A DNA stretch of 64,000 nt. Origin: Morella rubra. Its lineage: Eukaryota; Streptophyta; Magnoliopsida; Fagales; Myricaceae. The stretch spans positions 34,420,794 to 34,484,793 of the forward strand of contig CM025853.1 in NCBI GenBank assembly GCA_003952965.2, written 5' to 3'. How positions within the stretch are numbered: position 1 is the stretch's first letter; each line of letters opens with the position of its first letter. A program made the translations under genes and the position numbers. Positions 11,013 through 22,039 of this stretch are shown here, piece after piece. The notes under the pieces are model-generated. The model was given only the letters and a program-made list of their open reading frames with translations. It was not told the DNA's origin and did no database searches.

Positions 11013-12338
11013 TCCCCCTGCAAGTCCATCGGCAGAGGAAGGACGGTGAGACTTGTATGCAACTGATGAAACCGAGTGGAGACAAGAGGCTTCATAAACA
11101 CGTCAGCAAGTTAGTCCTCGTTGGAAATGAAGGCAACCGACAATGTTGTGGCAACAACCCGATCCCCTCACAAAATGAAAATCAATTTCAACATGTTTTG
11201 TGCGAGAATGAAATACAGTATTAGCAGAGAGGTACATGGCACCAAGGTTATCACACTAAAGAGTAGGTGCTTTGGAGAGAAACACCTGAAGCTCCTGAAA
11301 AAGGGACTAGACCCATAGGAGTTCAGCCGTGGTTTTAGCCAGAGACTTGCACTCGGCCTCGGTGCTGGAGTGGGCAGTACTCGATTGCTTTCGAGAGGAT
11401 CAGCATATGAGATTATCTCTAAAAAATATACAAAAACTGCCTGTGGATCATCTGTCATCTGGGCAACTAGCCCAATCAGCGTCTGTGAAGGCATTGAGAG
11501 TAACATGGGGAGAGCGACAAAGGTAAAGAGAAAACTGAGGAGTTTGCTTTAGATAGCAGAGAATCTGCTTGACAGCCTGCTAGTGAGGTTCTCGGGGAGC
11601 ATGCATAAACTAGCATGCTTTATTGACAGCAAACGAAATGTTTGGACGAGTGAATGAGAGATACTGGAGGCTACCCACGGTGCTTCGATAGAAAGTGGCA
11701 TCTGACATGAGAGACCTTGTGTGGGCAGAGAGACTGACAGATGCAGCCGTGGGTGAAGAGATCGGTTTGGCATATAACATATTGGTCTTTTATAAAAGGT
11801 TCAGCATGTATTTCTGTTGACTTAGGTAAAGACCCATTAGAGAATGAACAACTTCCACGCCTAAAAAGTAGTGTAAAGTGCCAAGGTACTTTATGAGGAA
11901 GTCCAACGAAAGTTGATGAAGAGTCGCTGGACAAGAGACAAATAAGTACCAGTAATAATACAATCGTCAACATACACCAAGAGATATACTAGGTCAGAAC
12001 CAGCTGCATAAATAAAAAGACTAGTGTTAGCCCAGGAGGCAGTGAAGCCAAGCTCAATAAGGTGGGTACTGAGGCGTGAGAACTAGGCACGAAGAGCCTA
12101 TTTGAGGCCATAAAGGGCCTTGTGGAGTCGGCAAACGTGGTGAGGAAACTCAGGGTGAACAAAGGCAGGAGGTTGCTGCATATACACCTCCTCTTGGAAG
12201 GTGCCATGAAGAAACGCATTGTGGACATCAAGCTGTCGGATAGGCCAACCAGAAGAAATAGCAAGATTAAGAACAAGTCAAACAATGGTGGTTTTGACAA
12301 CAGGACTGAAGGTGTCATTGTAGTCAATGTCTACTTGT
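11013..12338 (-). pseudogene. Inverted copia RT and RNase H
   Basis: Read on the minus strand from 12338, it opens QQVDIDYNDTFSP and continues to the RT catalytic box LLVYVDDCIITG (YVDD at 11974-11963). The RNase H region follows (TLIGLVAQMTDDPQAVF), then the C-terminus [16 protein letters not shown] and the polypurine tract. Frameshifts separate the ORFs. It supplies exactly the part of pol that the forward portion lacks, but in the opposite orientation. Confidence 0.8.
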
Positions 12339-12851
12339 TGATGGTAACACTTTACCTATATATCACATTGGTGCTTCTGTGTTCTCTCCTACGTCCTCGA
12401 AAAAAATTTCTTTTAAGTCGTCTCTTGCATGTACTTGAGATCACTAAAAATATTATTTTAGTCTGCCAGTTTTGTGAAGATAATGTTGTTTATTTTCAGT
12501 TTCATTCTCATAAGTTTTTTGTGAAGGATGCTGTGTCTCACACTATCCTTCTTTAAGGCAACACTAACAATAGGTTGTATGTGTTTCCTTCCTCTGGTGC
12601 ACCTCAGGTACCTCTATCCACCATCATTGATTGGCATGCCAGACTTGGTCATCCTGCCCTTCGTGTTGTTCGTCAAGTTCTCTCATCTCAGCATCTTCCT
12701 TTTGGGTTGCTGCCAAAATATTGTCTGTTGCCTTCATTTCCAGCAAGGACCGACTTGCTGACGTGTTTATGAAGCCTCTTGTCTCCACTCAATTTCATCA
12801 GTGGCGTATGAGTTTCACCGTTCTTCTTCTGCCGATGGACTTGAGGGGGAA
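12339..12851 (+). pseudogene. Copia protease/GAG-pre-integrase repeat fused to RNase H tail
   Basis: The first part (about 12339-12712) repeats 8952-9297, with the DGNTLPIYHIG and HARLGHPALRVVRQVLS motifs. At about 12713 it jumps to the RNase H C-terminus ([17 protein letters not shown]) and a polypurine tract (ttgagggggaa, 12841-12851). Integrase and most of RT are missing between them. Confidence 0.75.
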
Positions 12852-13099
12852 TGTTAATGTAATAAACTCTGCCAGCACATCGACGTCACAATCTCTCTTC
12901 AGTACTGCTCGAGATTCTATCCTTCCCACAGCACCCACCTAAGTGCTCTTGCCTACAATTCTGTTAGGATATTATTCTAGGATTTGTTATTCTTTCTGTA
13001 CTGTGACTCATGGTACCTGTAGTCTATATATTTTGTACTTTTCTTCTCAATAAATATACGAGAGACAAGAAACTTTTCTACCTTCATTGTGTTCTAATA
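12852..13099 (+). repeat. Copia 3' LTR
   Basis: TGTTAATG..TTCTAATA, about 250 bp, lies immediately after the polypurine tract and is followed by the target duplication GACCT. It lacks a short repeat (accaactactagcac) present in the 5' LTR, and otherwise differs at scattered positions. Confidence 0.85.
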
Positions 13100-13140
13100 G
13101 ACCTGATTGCTTTTGCAATTCCTTATATTGTTTTTTGCAG

Positions 13141-13771
13141 CATTGGTGCTAATAAGGTAAAGATAGAAATCAATTAAGCAATTCAATGTTGCTGCGAAGA
13201 TGACATGGAAATTAAAAGTAATGCATGCGTTTAAGAATCCTACTTTTATCAATTTTACTGGAAGGAGACACATGCAATCTATCTCTGTATCACCGTTTTC
13301 TTTTACCTCTTGAATTTTTTACGAAACTTAATCGGTAAGCTGAAACCGAGATTGAGTCACGTGATGGAGCTGTGATATAAACTTAATAACTCTACAACTA
13401 TCGTCTCTTTATGTGAATTATAATGTCTTAGATCAAGATATTAATTAGATTCTTGAAGATGCAGAAGATTTTGAAGTGGTTTATGTTGTACCCATGCTTA
13501 GAGAGACATTATAAGACATTAATTACTTATTGTGCAGATGTAGGGCTGCCGTTGAGAGAATGAAAGAAGAGTACAACAACCTAAAGAGTAGACTTCAGGC
13601 TTATTTGAAGGTCTCTCTCCTTGCAAAGATACACAAATAAAGGATTAACAATAATATTGGTCGAGTTTTGGTTAAATATTAATAGACATGTCGATTGCTG
13701 TTAATGTTTCCATTTTGCAGGTGATACATCAAGCTGCTAGAATCGCTGGGACATCTAATCCCCCAAAGTGA
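13141..13771 (+). pseudogene. HPt copy 1, exons 4-6
   Basis: Exon 4 (13141-13210) follows a TTTGCAG acceptor and reads IGANKVKIEIN with a TAA stop, then AIQCCCEDDME. Exon 5 (13538-13610) gives CRAAVERMKEEYNNLKSRLQ. Exon 6 (13721-13771) gives VIHQAARIAGTSNPPK and TGA. These match the C-terminal helices of plant HPt proteins (SxGAxxVKxE.., CxxxxxQVKxEYxxLKxxLE). Sequence to about 14300 aligns with the 3' region of copy 2 (about 18017-18560). Confidence 0.75.
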
Positions 13772-14884
13772 AGGAACGGTTTGTTTTCGATCTACTCATT
13801 TCGCAGCTATTGCGTCGACAACCTGAAGCTGTTGAGTCCTCTGATAACCAAACAGTTGTAGGAGAACCTAGCGGAGATGATGATGCGTTACCTCTTTGGG
13901 CGCATTCACCTTTTCTCTGAAAGTACTCGAATGTCGTGAATGGAAGACCGCAGGCATTTTCCTGCGTTCTAGGTATACTTTTCTATGTGCTTAATTAGAA
14001 ACTATAATATGATTAGGCGTGGTCATGGTCAATTACGTTTCCTTTGTCCAGTTCTGTAACAAAGGTTACTTTCATTTTCATATATGCCGTCCTCTTTCGA
14101 CACTATGTAAGAAGTTCTATCAATTTTTCTACTATTTGGCATCCAGATTGTTCTCTTTCTGTATGCTGCAATTTTTTTGTTTCCTTCGAGTACTCCATGG
14201 GCTTTTAGACTGCAACTTCCTATGCCTGATGCTTTCTGCTGCCTGTGAGACTCGCTATATCTTTATGGGATGTAATTTAATTAGACCTACCAATTAAGAG
14301 TGAGTCCAACGGATCACATGTGATGGAAGTGTTGGAAAATATAATAAAAGCTATCTGATCTTTTTATTGGCCAAATTGGTACCGGAGCCGGTGGCCTAAA
14401 ATACTTGTTTGTTTGAATGCATGCTAACGGTAAAGAACGAGATTGTCAACTAACGTTTGAATGAGAAAGAATGACATCGAACATAAAAGTGTTGAACTTT
14501 TAATTTCCGTTCTGACAGAAAGTAACAGAAAACAAGCACACGTCTGATCGGTACTATGTTTGTTCGAACGTATATTTTTGGAACAGACTTTCCATCCTTT
14601 TAGGATGGGGATAGTGGAACACTAGTCGGGACGGTTCCAATTTGTACGGAAAAATCTTTTGGGATGGAATTTAGATTTTTTAATTGGGACGGAAAGTCTT
14701 AGATTTTTTGGGATGGAAAGTCGTTCAAATTCGTACCAAAAAGTCTTAGAGAAACATAATTAAGACTTGTGAAGATGTTGCATTGGATTTTGATGTGGTT
14801 TATGTTCCTCAGATAAAAAAGTTCTTCCGGGGCTTAGGTGTACGCATCGTGCTGTATCGTCACAGCCATTACTTATTGTGCCGA

Positions 14885-15155
14885 TATTGTAGGGCTGCTG
14901 TTCCGAGACTGAAACAAGAGTACAGCAACATAAAGAGTAGATTTGAGGCTTAGTACAACAACATAAAGAGTAGATTTGAGGCTTACTTTGAGGTTTTTCT
15001 GATCCTTGCCAACATACACAAATAAACGATTAATTTTGTTGGTCGAGTTTTCGTCAAATAATTGACATGTATTATTGAGTTTGGTTAATGTTTCTATTTT
15101 GCAGGTGATACGTCAAGCAAGACTTGCTAAAACATCTAAAGATCCCCAAAACTGA
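14885..15155 (+). pseudogene. HPt fragment 1b, exons 5-6
   Basis: This is a diverged extra copy of the last two HPt exons. Exon 5 reads CRAAVPRLKQEYSNIKSRFEA. A roughly 30-bp tandem duplication then repeats YNNIKSRFEA and creates TAG at its junction (14951-14953). The acceptor before exon 5 is changed from GCAG to GCCG. Exon 6 (15105-15155) reads VIRQARLAKTSKDPQN and TGA. Exons 1-4 are absent. It is more divergent than the other copies and is probably an older duplicate. Confidence 0.65.
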
Positions 15156-16011
15156 AGGAATGGTTTGAGATAGGTCTTTGTTTCTTTGCAAAGACACCCT
15201 GATCAGAGGAAACAATTAATGTTTTCTTAGTTCATGAGGTCGGTCAAATATATAATCAGTGGGAAACTAGGTTGCTTAATTAATTTGTCTGGTATCTCTC
15301 TACCTAAAGGCTGCCAAGCTGCCACGCTTTGGAAATGTATGTTATGGATCATGTCTGTATCTTGTTTCCGCTTTGAAGTATAACATGTTTTCGACATTTG
15401 AAAGATAAAACAGTTCTCTTCGGTGGAAGAACGACGACGAAGATGAATGGGTTGCAGGTGGGTCCGACCCCATTTCCTTATCTTTTCTAAAGGCCCAATG
15501 GTCAACTCTTCGATCAGTCAGACCTATTTCTTAAAAGAAATTCGCGTGGAGACATGTTGAAAACTTTCCTTGCGGGGCCCAAAAATCTTAAACGGAATGT
15601 TGCATGCTGCCAAGAAGTATGTTTTATTATTATTTTTTTAAACAATTTTTCCTCACAGTTTAAGATAGCTTGGAGCATTAAGATTAATGACCGGCCAGTA
15701 TAACAATATTTTATACAAATTCAACGGGTGAAAGGCGATAATTGAGAGCTCTATTTCATATTATTTTGATAGATTAAAGGTGTAAAGTGACTTTTCTCCA
15801 AACATATGATTAGGCAAAATGCGCTCTAAATATAGTCATTACCTACTAAAACGACCACCAAACTAGCAGATTCGATAACTTAAGTCATCTACAAGTCACA
15901 AGGAATGTATGGGATGAACAAATGTACGAGAGATATAACTTCAGAGGAATGGGCGTGGTTTATTATGCCTCTGTTGAGCAAATCAAGTACTCTGTTCTCT
16001 ATTAGGTTCAT
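15156..16011. other. Intergenic, no gene recognised
   Basis: This AT-rich spacer lies between HPt fragment 1b and copy 2. The stretch around 15640-15720 resembles 63395-63480 downstream of HPt copy 3, so it belongs to the duplicated HPt unit. The 92-residue minus-strand ORF in it shows no recognisable family. Confidence 0.5.
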
Positions 16012-16486
16012 TATAATGCATGTGGAATCTCGTAATTTAATTGAAGATCTTTGGATAGACCAATACAGTTAAAAGCAAGTTAATATTTTTGGCGGGCTAA
16101 ATATTAGATGTTTTGACCTGGTAACTCAATTTATAGCTGAGAAAATCACACCAAAAAGTTCCAGTTTGTATGTACTCCTGCCCGATCATAGCGAACATTA
16201 AGCATAGAGTGCAGAGCAAACTAACTGAGAACGTATGGAGATCATCAAAAGAGGGCATGCAGCCTGTGCAACCAACTCTGATCATATTTCTTAGATGACT
16301 GCTTGTACAATTCATAACTATCGTATTTCTTGGATCACATACTTCCTATTTCCCAGTCACACTTTCTTGCTATGTATTCTCCTATATATCTAGAAGCTTT
16401 CCATCTTTGCAATATCCAAGCCTTCGTTTTGGTCCTGATCATCTACTCCTAGCTATTGTTTTGATCTCTCTGTTTTTTTTGTGAAA
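16012..16486 (+). promoter_or_regulatory. Upstream region of HPt copy 2
   Basis: It aligns closely with 60568-61066 upstream of copy 3, from 'taatgcatgtggaatctcg' through 'ggcgggctaaatatt' to the ATG. This marks the left limit of the recent duplication unit. It probably contains the promoter and 5' UTR. Confidence 0.5.
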
Positions 16487-18016
16487 ATGGATATTGATGC
16501 CCTTCGACAACAAATTGCCAACATGAGGCAATCCCTGATAGATGAGGTTTTGATCTCTTTTATGCTCTATTCAACATATTGTTATTGTTTTTGGGAAACT
16601 ACACATAGATCGAATCTCGCTGAAATTCCACCAAAATTTGTGGCAAAGTACCAATAAATATTATATGCTAAAACATAAAATTTCTTTGTGATCTACGAAA
16701 ACGTGAGAGAAAATCATATATAGTTACTTTGTATGTAGTTTCGCTTGTCTTCGTTTAGTTTCATGTTCTGTTTTTTGTTGAGTAAATCCTGAATTTAAGT
16801 TTGTATGACCTTTATTTGTTTGTATGTTTTATCTCTTGCTAAAAATTTAAGTTTTTGAGACAAGTGTAAATTGACACTCATATTAGAAAGTCATTTGCAA
16901 TCCTCTTTTATTTGTTAATCATTCTAATTGTCTTCATACTAAACAATCAGATGCTTTTTAATGTAGGAAATCCTCGACTCCCAATTCATTCAATTGGAGC
17001 AACTACAGGATTATACAGAAAATCCCAACTTTGTCGAGGAGAAGATCACATTGTATTTTGATGATTCACCTGCGGTGATTGCTAAAATCGAAGAAGGATT
17101 GTGAGTAACACAACTAAAAAACAAAAATTTTGGAAGCAAATTAATTTGCAATATTTAACCAAAATATTAATCCAACATAAATGACCACAATAATAATAAG
17201 GATTTCTTTGGATATAATTTCTTCTAAAACTGCGGCATTTATCTTATTTATATCCATTATAATGGGTTTCTTAGACAGTAAGGTTCGTTATATAGCAGTC
17301 CATATTGGTTCAAAACTCCTGGTCTCCCCACTTCGCCCTTTTTAGCTTAGAAAAAAAAAGACTTAACAATGAGATGGGACGTTATACATGTCTCTGTAGG
17401 GATCAGGGACCCCCCTTGGATCGCGCTAAACTGACAGCCACCTTCAACGGTTCGAAGGCCGCTGTGCGAGGTAATTCCTTACTCAGCCTTATAGTGCTAG
17501 GCCCTAGGCCCATGCATGGAGGTGGACTTCACTTTTGCTTCCCTTATACTGTTGTTTGCAGCGTTGGTGCTAATAAGGTCAAGATAGAAATCAATAAAGC
17601 AATTCAATGTTGCAGCGAAGATGACATGGAAGTACGTAATGCATGCGTTTAAGTATCCTACTTTTTCAATTTGATTGGAAGGAGACACATGCAATCTATA
17701 TATATCTTCTCTGTATCATCGTTTTCTTTTACCTCTTAATTTTTTACGAAACTTAGAAGGCGCTCTGCTACTGCTTCTGTTTATTCTCAGTCGATACAGC
17801 AATTACTTATTGTGCAGATGTAGGGCTGCTGTTGACAAGGTGAAGGACGAGTACAACAACCTAAAGAGTAGACTTCAGGCTTATTTTGAGGTCTCTCTCC
17901 TGTATTGGTGGAGTTTTGGTTAAATATTAATAGACATGTCGATTGCTGTTAATGTTTCCATTTTGCAGGTGATACATCAAGCTAGAATCGCTGGAACATC
18001 TAATCCCCCAAAGTGA
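16487..18016 (+). pseudogene. HPt copy 2 (His replaced by Gln; frameshifted)
   Basis: Six exons with mostly good GT..AG sites: 16487-16546, 16967-17100, 17400-17470, 17562-17631, 17818-17890 and 17969-18016. The protein runs MDIDALRQQIA, EILDSQFIQLEQLQ, TLYFDDSPAVIAKIEEGL, phosphoacceptor exon, VGANKVKIEINKAIQCC, CRAAVDKVKDEYNNLKSRLQ, and VIHQARIAGTSNPPK. In exon 3, recovering the family frame needs one extra base just before DSHLQRFEGRCA. Family members have HQFKGSS there, so the phosphoacceptor His is Gln. Joining exon 4 at its GTACGT donor would also run into TAG at the start of exon 5. It is most likely a pseudogene. A pseudo-HPt inhibitor role (as for AHP6) is conceivable only if the frame is rescued. 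Confidence 0.75.
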
Positions 18017-18560
18017 AGGAACGGTTTGTTTTCTACTTATTTCACAGCTGTTGAGTCGACAACCTGAAGCTGTTGAGTCCTCTAATAACCAAACAGCTGT
18101 AGAAGAACCTAGCGGAGATGATGATGCGTTACCTCTTTGGGCGCATTCACCCTTTCTCTAAAAGTACTGCAACATTGTGAATAAAAGAGTACCGCAGGCG
18201 TTTTCCTGCGTTCTACTTGCTTTACTTTTCTATGTGCTTACTTAGAAACTATAGTATGGTTAGGCGTGGTCATGGTGAATTACGTTTCCTATGTCCAGTT
18301 TCTGTAATAAAGGTTACTTTTATTTTCATATATGCCGTTCTCTCTCGACAGTATATATGTCAGAAGTTCTATAAATTTTTATACCATTTGGCATATTCAG
18401 ATTGTTCTCTCCTGCACGCTGCAACTTTTGTTTCCTCGACTGGGCTTGTAGACTGCAACTTCCTATGCATGATGCTCTTACAACGTTTCATTTCTGCTGC
18501 GCATGTGAGACCTGCTATATCTTTAGGGGATGTAATTTAATTAGACCTACCAATTAAGAG
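18017..18560 (+). other. 3' region of HPt copy 2
   Basis: It aligns with 13772-14300 after copy 1 and in part with 63002-63200 after copy 3, so it marks the end of the duplicated unit. The ORF at 18217-18540 lies in this 3' region and is not a gene. Confidence 0.5.
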
Positions 18561-18949
18561 GAAGTGCAACTCAAAGTTTCTTAGCTAAGAGGGTAGCAGT
18601 TCTAACATGTGTTATAAGCATTAAGTGCTCTGTTACAAGCGTCTCATTTCTATTTTAATTGGCAATGTGAGACCTAAGCCATTCCTATAAATGTAATAAT
18701 TAGACAACCAGTGCGGAAGTCCAAAATTAATTCACAAATTTGCTAAGAAAGAAAATAATATTTCTACAAGCAAATTCTACTATAATAAAATATTTGACCA
18801 TAAATATACTTCACTTTTATCTCTCCATACCCTAAAATTTTACACCCTAAAATTTTAACAATAAAAAATTACAATATAATCTCTCTCTCCGTCACCGCCG
18901 GTCGGCTAAATACTGTTCATATTTTGACCGCCCCAAAAGCTCGAGTTTG

Positions 18950-19180
18950 TTTGTATATGATTCAAATTCTTGCCTGACTATAGCCGAACAGTAGCATTTT
19001 GAGAACGTACAGAGATCATAAAAACGGGAAGCAACCTGTGCAACCAACAGTCACGTTTCTTGGATGACTGCTTGTACTTGATCCCAACTATCGTATTTTC
19101 AGAATGATTGTTGATCATATACACTCCCTATTTCCCAGTCACGTGACTTTGTTGGCAAATGTATTCTCTACTTCATTATA
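18950..19180 (+). other. Orphan HPt upstream region
   Basis: It matches the upstream regions of copies 1-3: 'gagaacgtacagagatcataaa', 'gcaacctgtgcaaccaac', 'gatgactgcttgtac' and the CAGTCACGTGAC block. No HPt exon follows; the FHA-like gene begins instead. It is a leftover promoter end from a deleted further copy. Confidence 0.5.
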
Positions 19181-19559
19181 TGTCTAATTATTTATTTAGC
19201 CGACCAAAAAAATATTACCACGAAAAAATTTGAACTGAAGTTCTACCATTTATTATCAGGTGGGAAAGCAGTAGGGGCTTTTTGCTTGAGAAATGCAGTA
19301 CTGCTTACTTCTCACGTCCCAACGGTAGCCGTTGTAGGTTGTACCGTATTAGAACGGTTGCCTTTTCAAACTTTCGAAATAGAAAGTCACCACAACCTTT
19401 CCATTTCTGCTTTTTTTTCTTTAAACGAAAAACCTTTCCATTTCACAAATTGTAAAACCCGTCTCTAATCCTTCAACTTCTCTGACGCTATAACGGATAT
19501 ATAACTCTGTTTCCAATACGCAGGACATAATTGTTGTTATTCAAGTCTCTCTCCATCTC

Positions 19560-20093
19560 TTCTCTCTCTTCTTCTGAAGTCTAATAAAGAAAAACAAAAG
19601 CTGAGATCCAACCAACCATGGATGATGGGTGGCAAGAAAGAGTCCAAACCACAGGAAGAAGAAGAAGAACGAAGAAGAAGAAGAAAGGAACATACCGGTT
19701 TTCACATTCCTGAAGAATGGAGCCATCCACCCCCCCTCGCGCCTCCAGCATCACCATCACCATCACCTTTGTCCATTTCCCTGCACCGATCAAGACTACG
19801 AAGAAATCTTGAACGTCGGGCACCACCCTGATTGCCATATCATTTTACCCAACCCCAGCTTCAGCAGATTCAACCTTCGAATCCACTCAACTGAAGAAGG
19901 TGCAGCCGGGGGACGCGTGGAGCTGAAGGAAGGCGATACGGTGAGGATTGGTAGCTCTGAGCCACGCGTATGATTTGGAACAATCGTTTGTGCCACCAGC
20001 GTTGACGGTGGAGAAAGAAGAGGAAAATGCATTGGATACTTATCAGGCGAGAGATTTTTTGTTTCTATCAGCAAAAATTGTTGAGTGCCTATA
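19560..20093 (+). pseudogene. Truncated FHA-domain gene, PARALLEL SPINDLE 1-like
   Basis: One frame (from 19629) gives PVFTFLKNGAI, then HHPDCHIILPNPSFSRFNLR and VELKEGDTVRIGSS. This is the N-terminal FHA domain of plant PS1-type proteins (HPDCHI, SRFHLRIHS). It then shifts frame into LSHAYDLEQSFVPPALTVEK and ends at TAA about 20093. The FHA core segment that normally links RIHS to VxLKEGDT, including the S..HGT phosphopeptide-binding loop, is missing, as is the RLHWIPL segment. In Arabidopsis PS1 controls spindle orientation in male meiosis II. What remains (about 150 residues against more than 1000 usual) should not bind phosphothreonine. An adjacent A/G-rich stretch encodes a Glu/Arg-rich N-terminus. 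Confidence 0.55.
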
Positions 20094-22039
20094 AGTTGTT
20101 TGTAGATTTTATTCGTGATTTCCGTCTATGTTTTCTATTGTATTCTGGGGCTTGTTAACGGTGAGAATATTTGTCAATGGGAAACGAAAGTACTGACGAG
20201 AGATATTTATTAGCAGCGGAAGGAAAAGAGGAAGAGAAATAAGAGATACTACAGGAATATTCAAATTTTTTTTCTTTTTTTGGGGTAAGAGAATATTCAA
20301 AAATTGATAAAGCAATAGAAAGTGTAGCTTTTTGAGGTCTTTATAGAAATGCTGTTGAATTTTGTCTCCATATTTCTATTTGGGTGTTACAGGAGATCAG
20401 TTGGTTTTCAGTTGAAAATACAAAAGCTCAATCACAGATTTGCATGAGGAAGAAGAAATCTTTACCCCAAACAAGGAAAATTTCACCACAATTTACAAAC
20501 ACTCTTCTTAAGTAGTCCTTGAAATACAAGGGTAGGACAGAATAAACTAAGAATTCCACATCATCCTCTTCAAAGTTTGCTCTCAGCCCCGCTACAGAAG
20601 AAGACATACTGCCCTTTTAGACAAAGAGAACCAGACACCAAAGTTCTTCAAGAAGGGGAATCTGCTAGATCCCTTTGTAGAAATCAAGCGTGGTTTGAAT
20701 ATCTGAAAGGGTGCCCTTCCAATCTTTACCTGTAAACTGCACTGTGACAGCGGATCAGACGCTTTACTACCTGAAGCTGCTATGAGAAGGTGCAAATCTA
20801 TCAACCGTACTTAAACTAGCTAGGGAGAAGGTCCCTAATATCAGCTCCTTCATGTGATAGAAACCCAATGTTTTAGATGTTTAAATTTAAATAATTCACT
20901 ACCATGGTTTCGGTTAGCTCATCAAGTGTTTACATGTAACTGAAGCTCATATGCAGAATAACTACGTTGGATAGGCCAAGAAAAGCACGCTGGACTCCGA
21001 ACAAGGAGTCAAGGAAGTCATTACATTTATACAGGGTCTCAAAGGAACTCATTCCATCATTCCATGAATAGGTAAGTAAGCTTTTTAAGCTGTTCCGTTG
21101 TATCATCATCTTGTCAGATTTATGTTTTCCCATCACATGTTTACTGAATTCCTGGAAATATGGATGATTCTATTTCAATCCAGTCATGAGGGAGCTGGAT
21201 TGTCTGAAGCGGCGTTTTAGTTTGTTCAGAAGAACAACATGGGCTTCTTCAAAGTTAGAATGGACTGAATAATGGATGGTAAACAAAGTCGTGGATTCAT
21301 GTGCAGGAAGATAACAGTGATGACAGTGAACGATTTACCTATGGGACAGCAAGCTCAATGCCAATATAAATCCTTGGGAGTCCGTCAGAAATAGTTTCCC
21401 CACAGCAGAAAACCATGTCCTGGACTGAGCTTTGCTATACAGGAAGATAAAGAATGATGGACGTCTTGTCCTTCTCAGTCACGATGTCACACTGAAAATT
21501 TAAGCCATGGTAGAGGTACTATCTCCACTAACTCCCCCCTTCGTCCCATACACACAAAAAATGAAATTGTTAAAACATGTTGTCCTAATAGCTCATTACC
21601 CTTCTTTTGCTTACGGTGTTGTAGTAATTGTTCTTTATATGTTTTGGTTGGTCAGGTTATGCTGTGCCCTGTGCACTAATTTCAAATTGAGATCGTCCGT
21701 GTGGCAAATATGGCATCGGAATGGAGAGAACTAAGAGTAGCTATTACTAGGCGCTCTGATGCACGCACCAAATCTTGTCAGGTACGACGTCAGTTGTGAA
21801 ATATTGTATCATGTATATCTTGTCGTGTGATCATCATACCTCAACTACATCCAGAAGTCCAAAACTTGAAGCTCTTTCTCTTTTAAGAATCTTGCACTGT
21901 GAAGGAATTTGAAAGAAGGGATGAGTATTTTGGACGACATTAATAACTTCTTGGTTGCATAATTGTTGATCCCTTGACCAAAACATAGATTGTATGGTTT
22001 TAGGATCATCATGGAAGCTTTGCTTCCTTGCTCGTCCTC
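20094..22039. other. No recognisable gene
   Basis: This is AT-rich, non-coding-looking sequence. The short ORFs (for example 20592-20804 minus, 21507-21734 plus) show no family features. It contains one half of a duplicated host segment (21631-21688). It may hold 3' remnants or introns of the FHA-like gene, but I cannot show that. Confidence 0.4.
21631..21688 (+). repeat. Host segment also found at 60479-60536
   Basis: Starting at 'ttctttatatgttttggttg', about 58 bp are shared with 60479-60536, with small indels. One copy lies just left of the retroelement nest, the other just upstream of HPt copy 3. Confidence 0.6.

Larger units (their letters stand above)
7557..13099 (+). mobile_element. 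Ty1/copia element with an internally inverted segment
   Basis: The termini are LTRs at 7557-7819 and 12852-13099. A perfect 5-bp target duplication GACCT flanks them (7552-7556 and 13100-13104), inside intron 3 of HPt copy 1. Order: 5' LTR, PBS, gag, protease, integrase and start of RT (forward, to about 10750). Next comes an inverted block containing LTR, RNase H and RT (10751 to about 12338, minus strand), and then forward protease/GAG-pre-integrase again (about 12339-12712). The element closes with the RNase H tail, polypurine tract and 3' LTR. All ORFs carry stops or frameshifts. Only one target duplication bounds the whole, so the rearrangement probably preceded or accompanied integration. 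Confidence 0.85.

Noticed and set aside
17305..17652. 115-residue ORF over HPt copy 2 exon 3 as an independent gene
   Set aside because: It is exon 3, intron 3 and exon 4 read through in the wrong frame (LDRAKLTATFNGSKAAVRG); splice sites and homology to HPt explain it.
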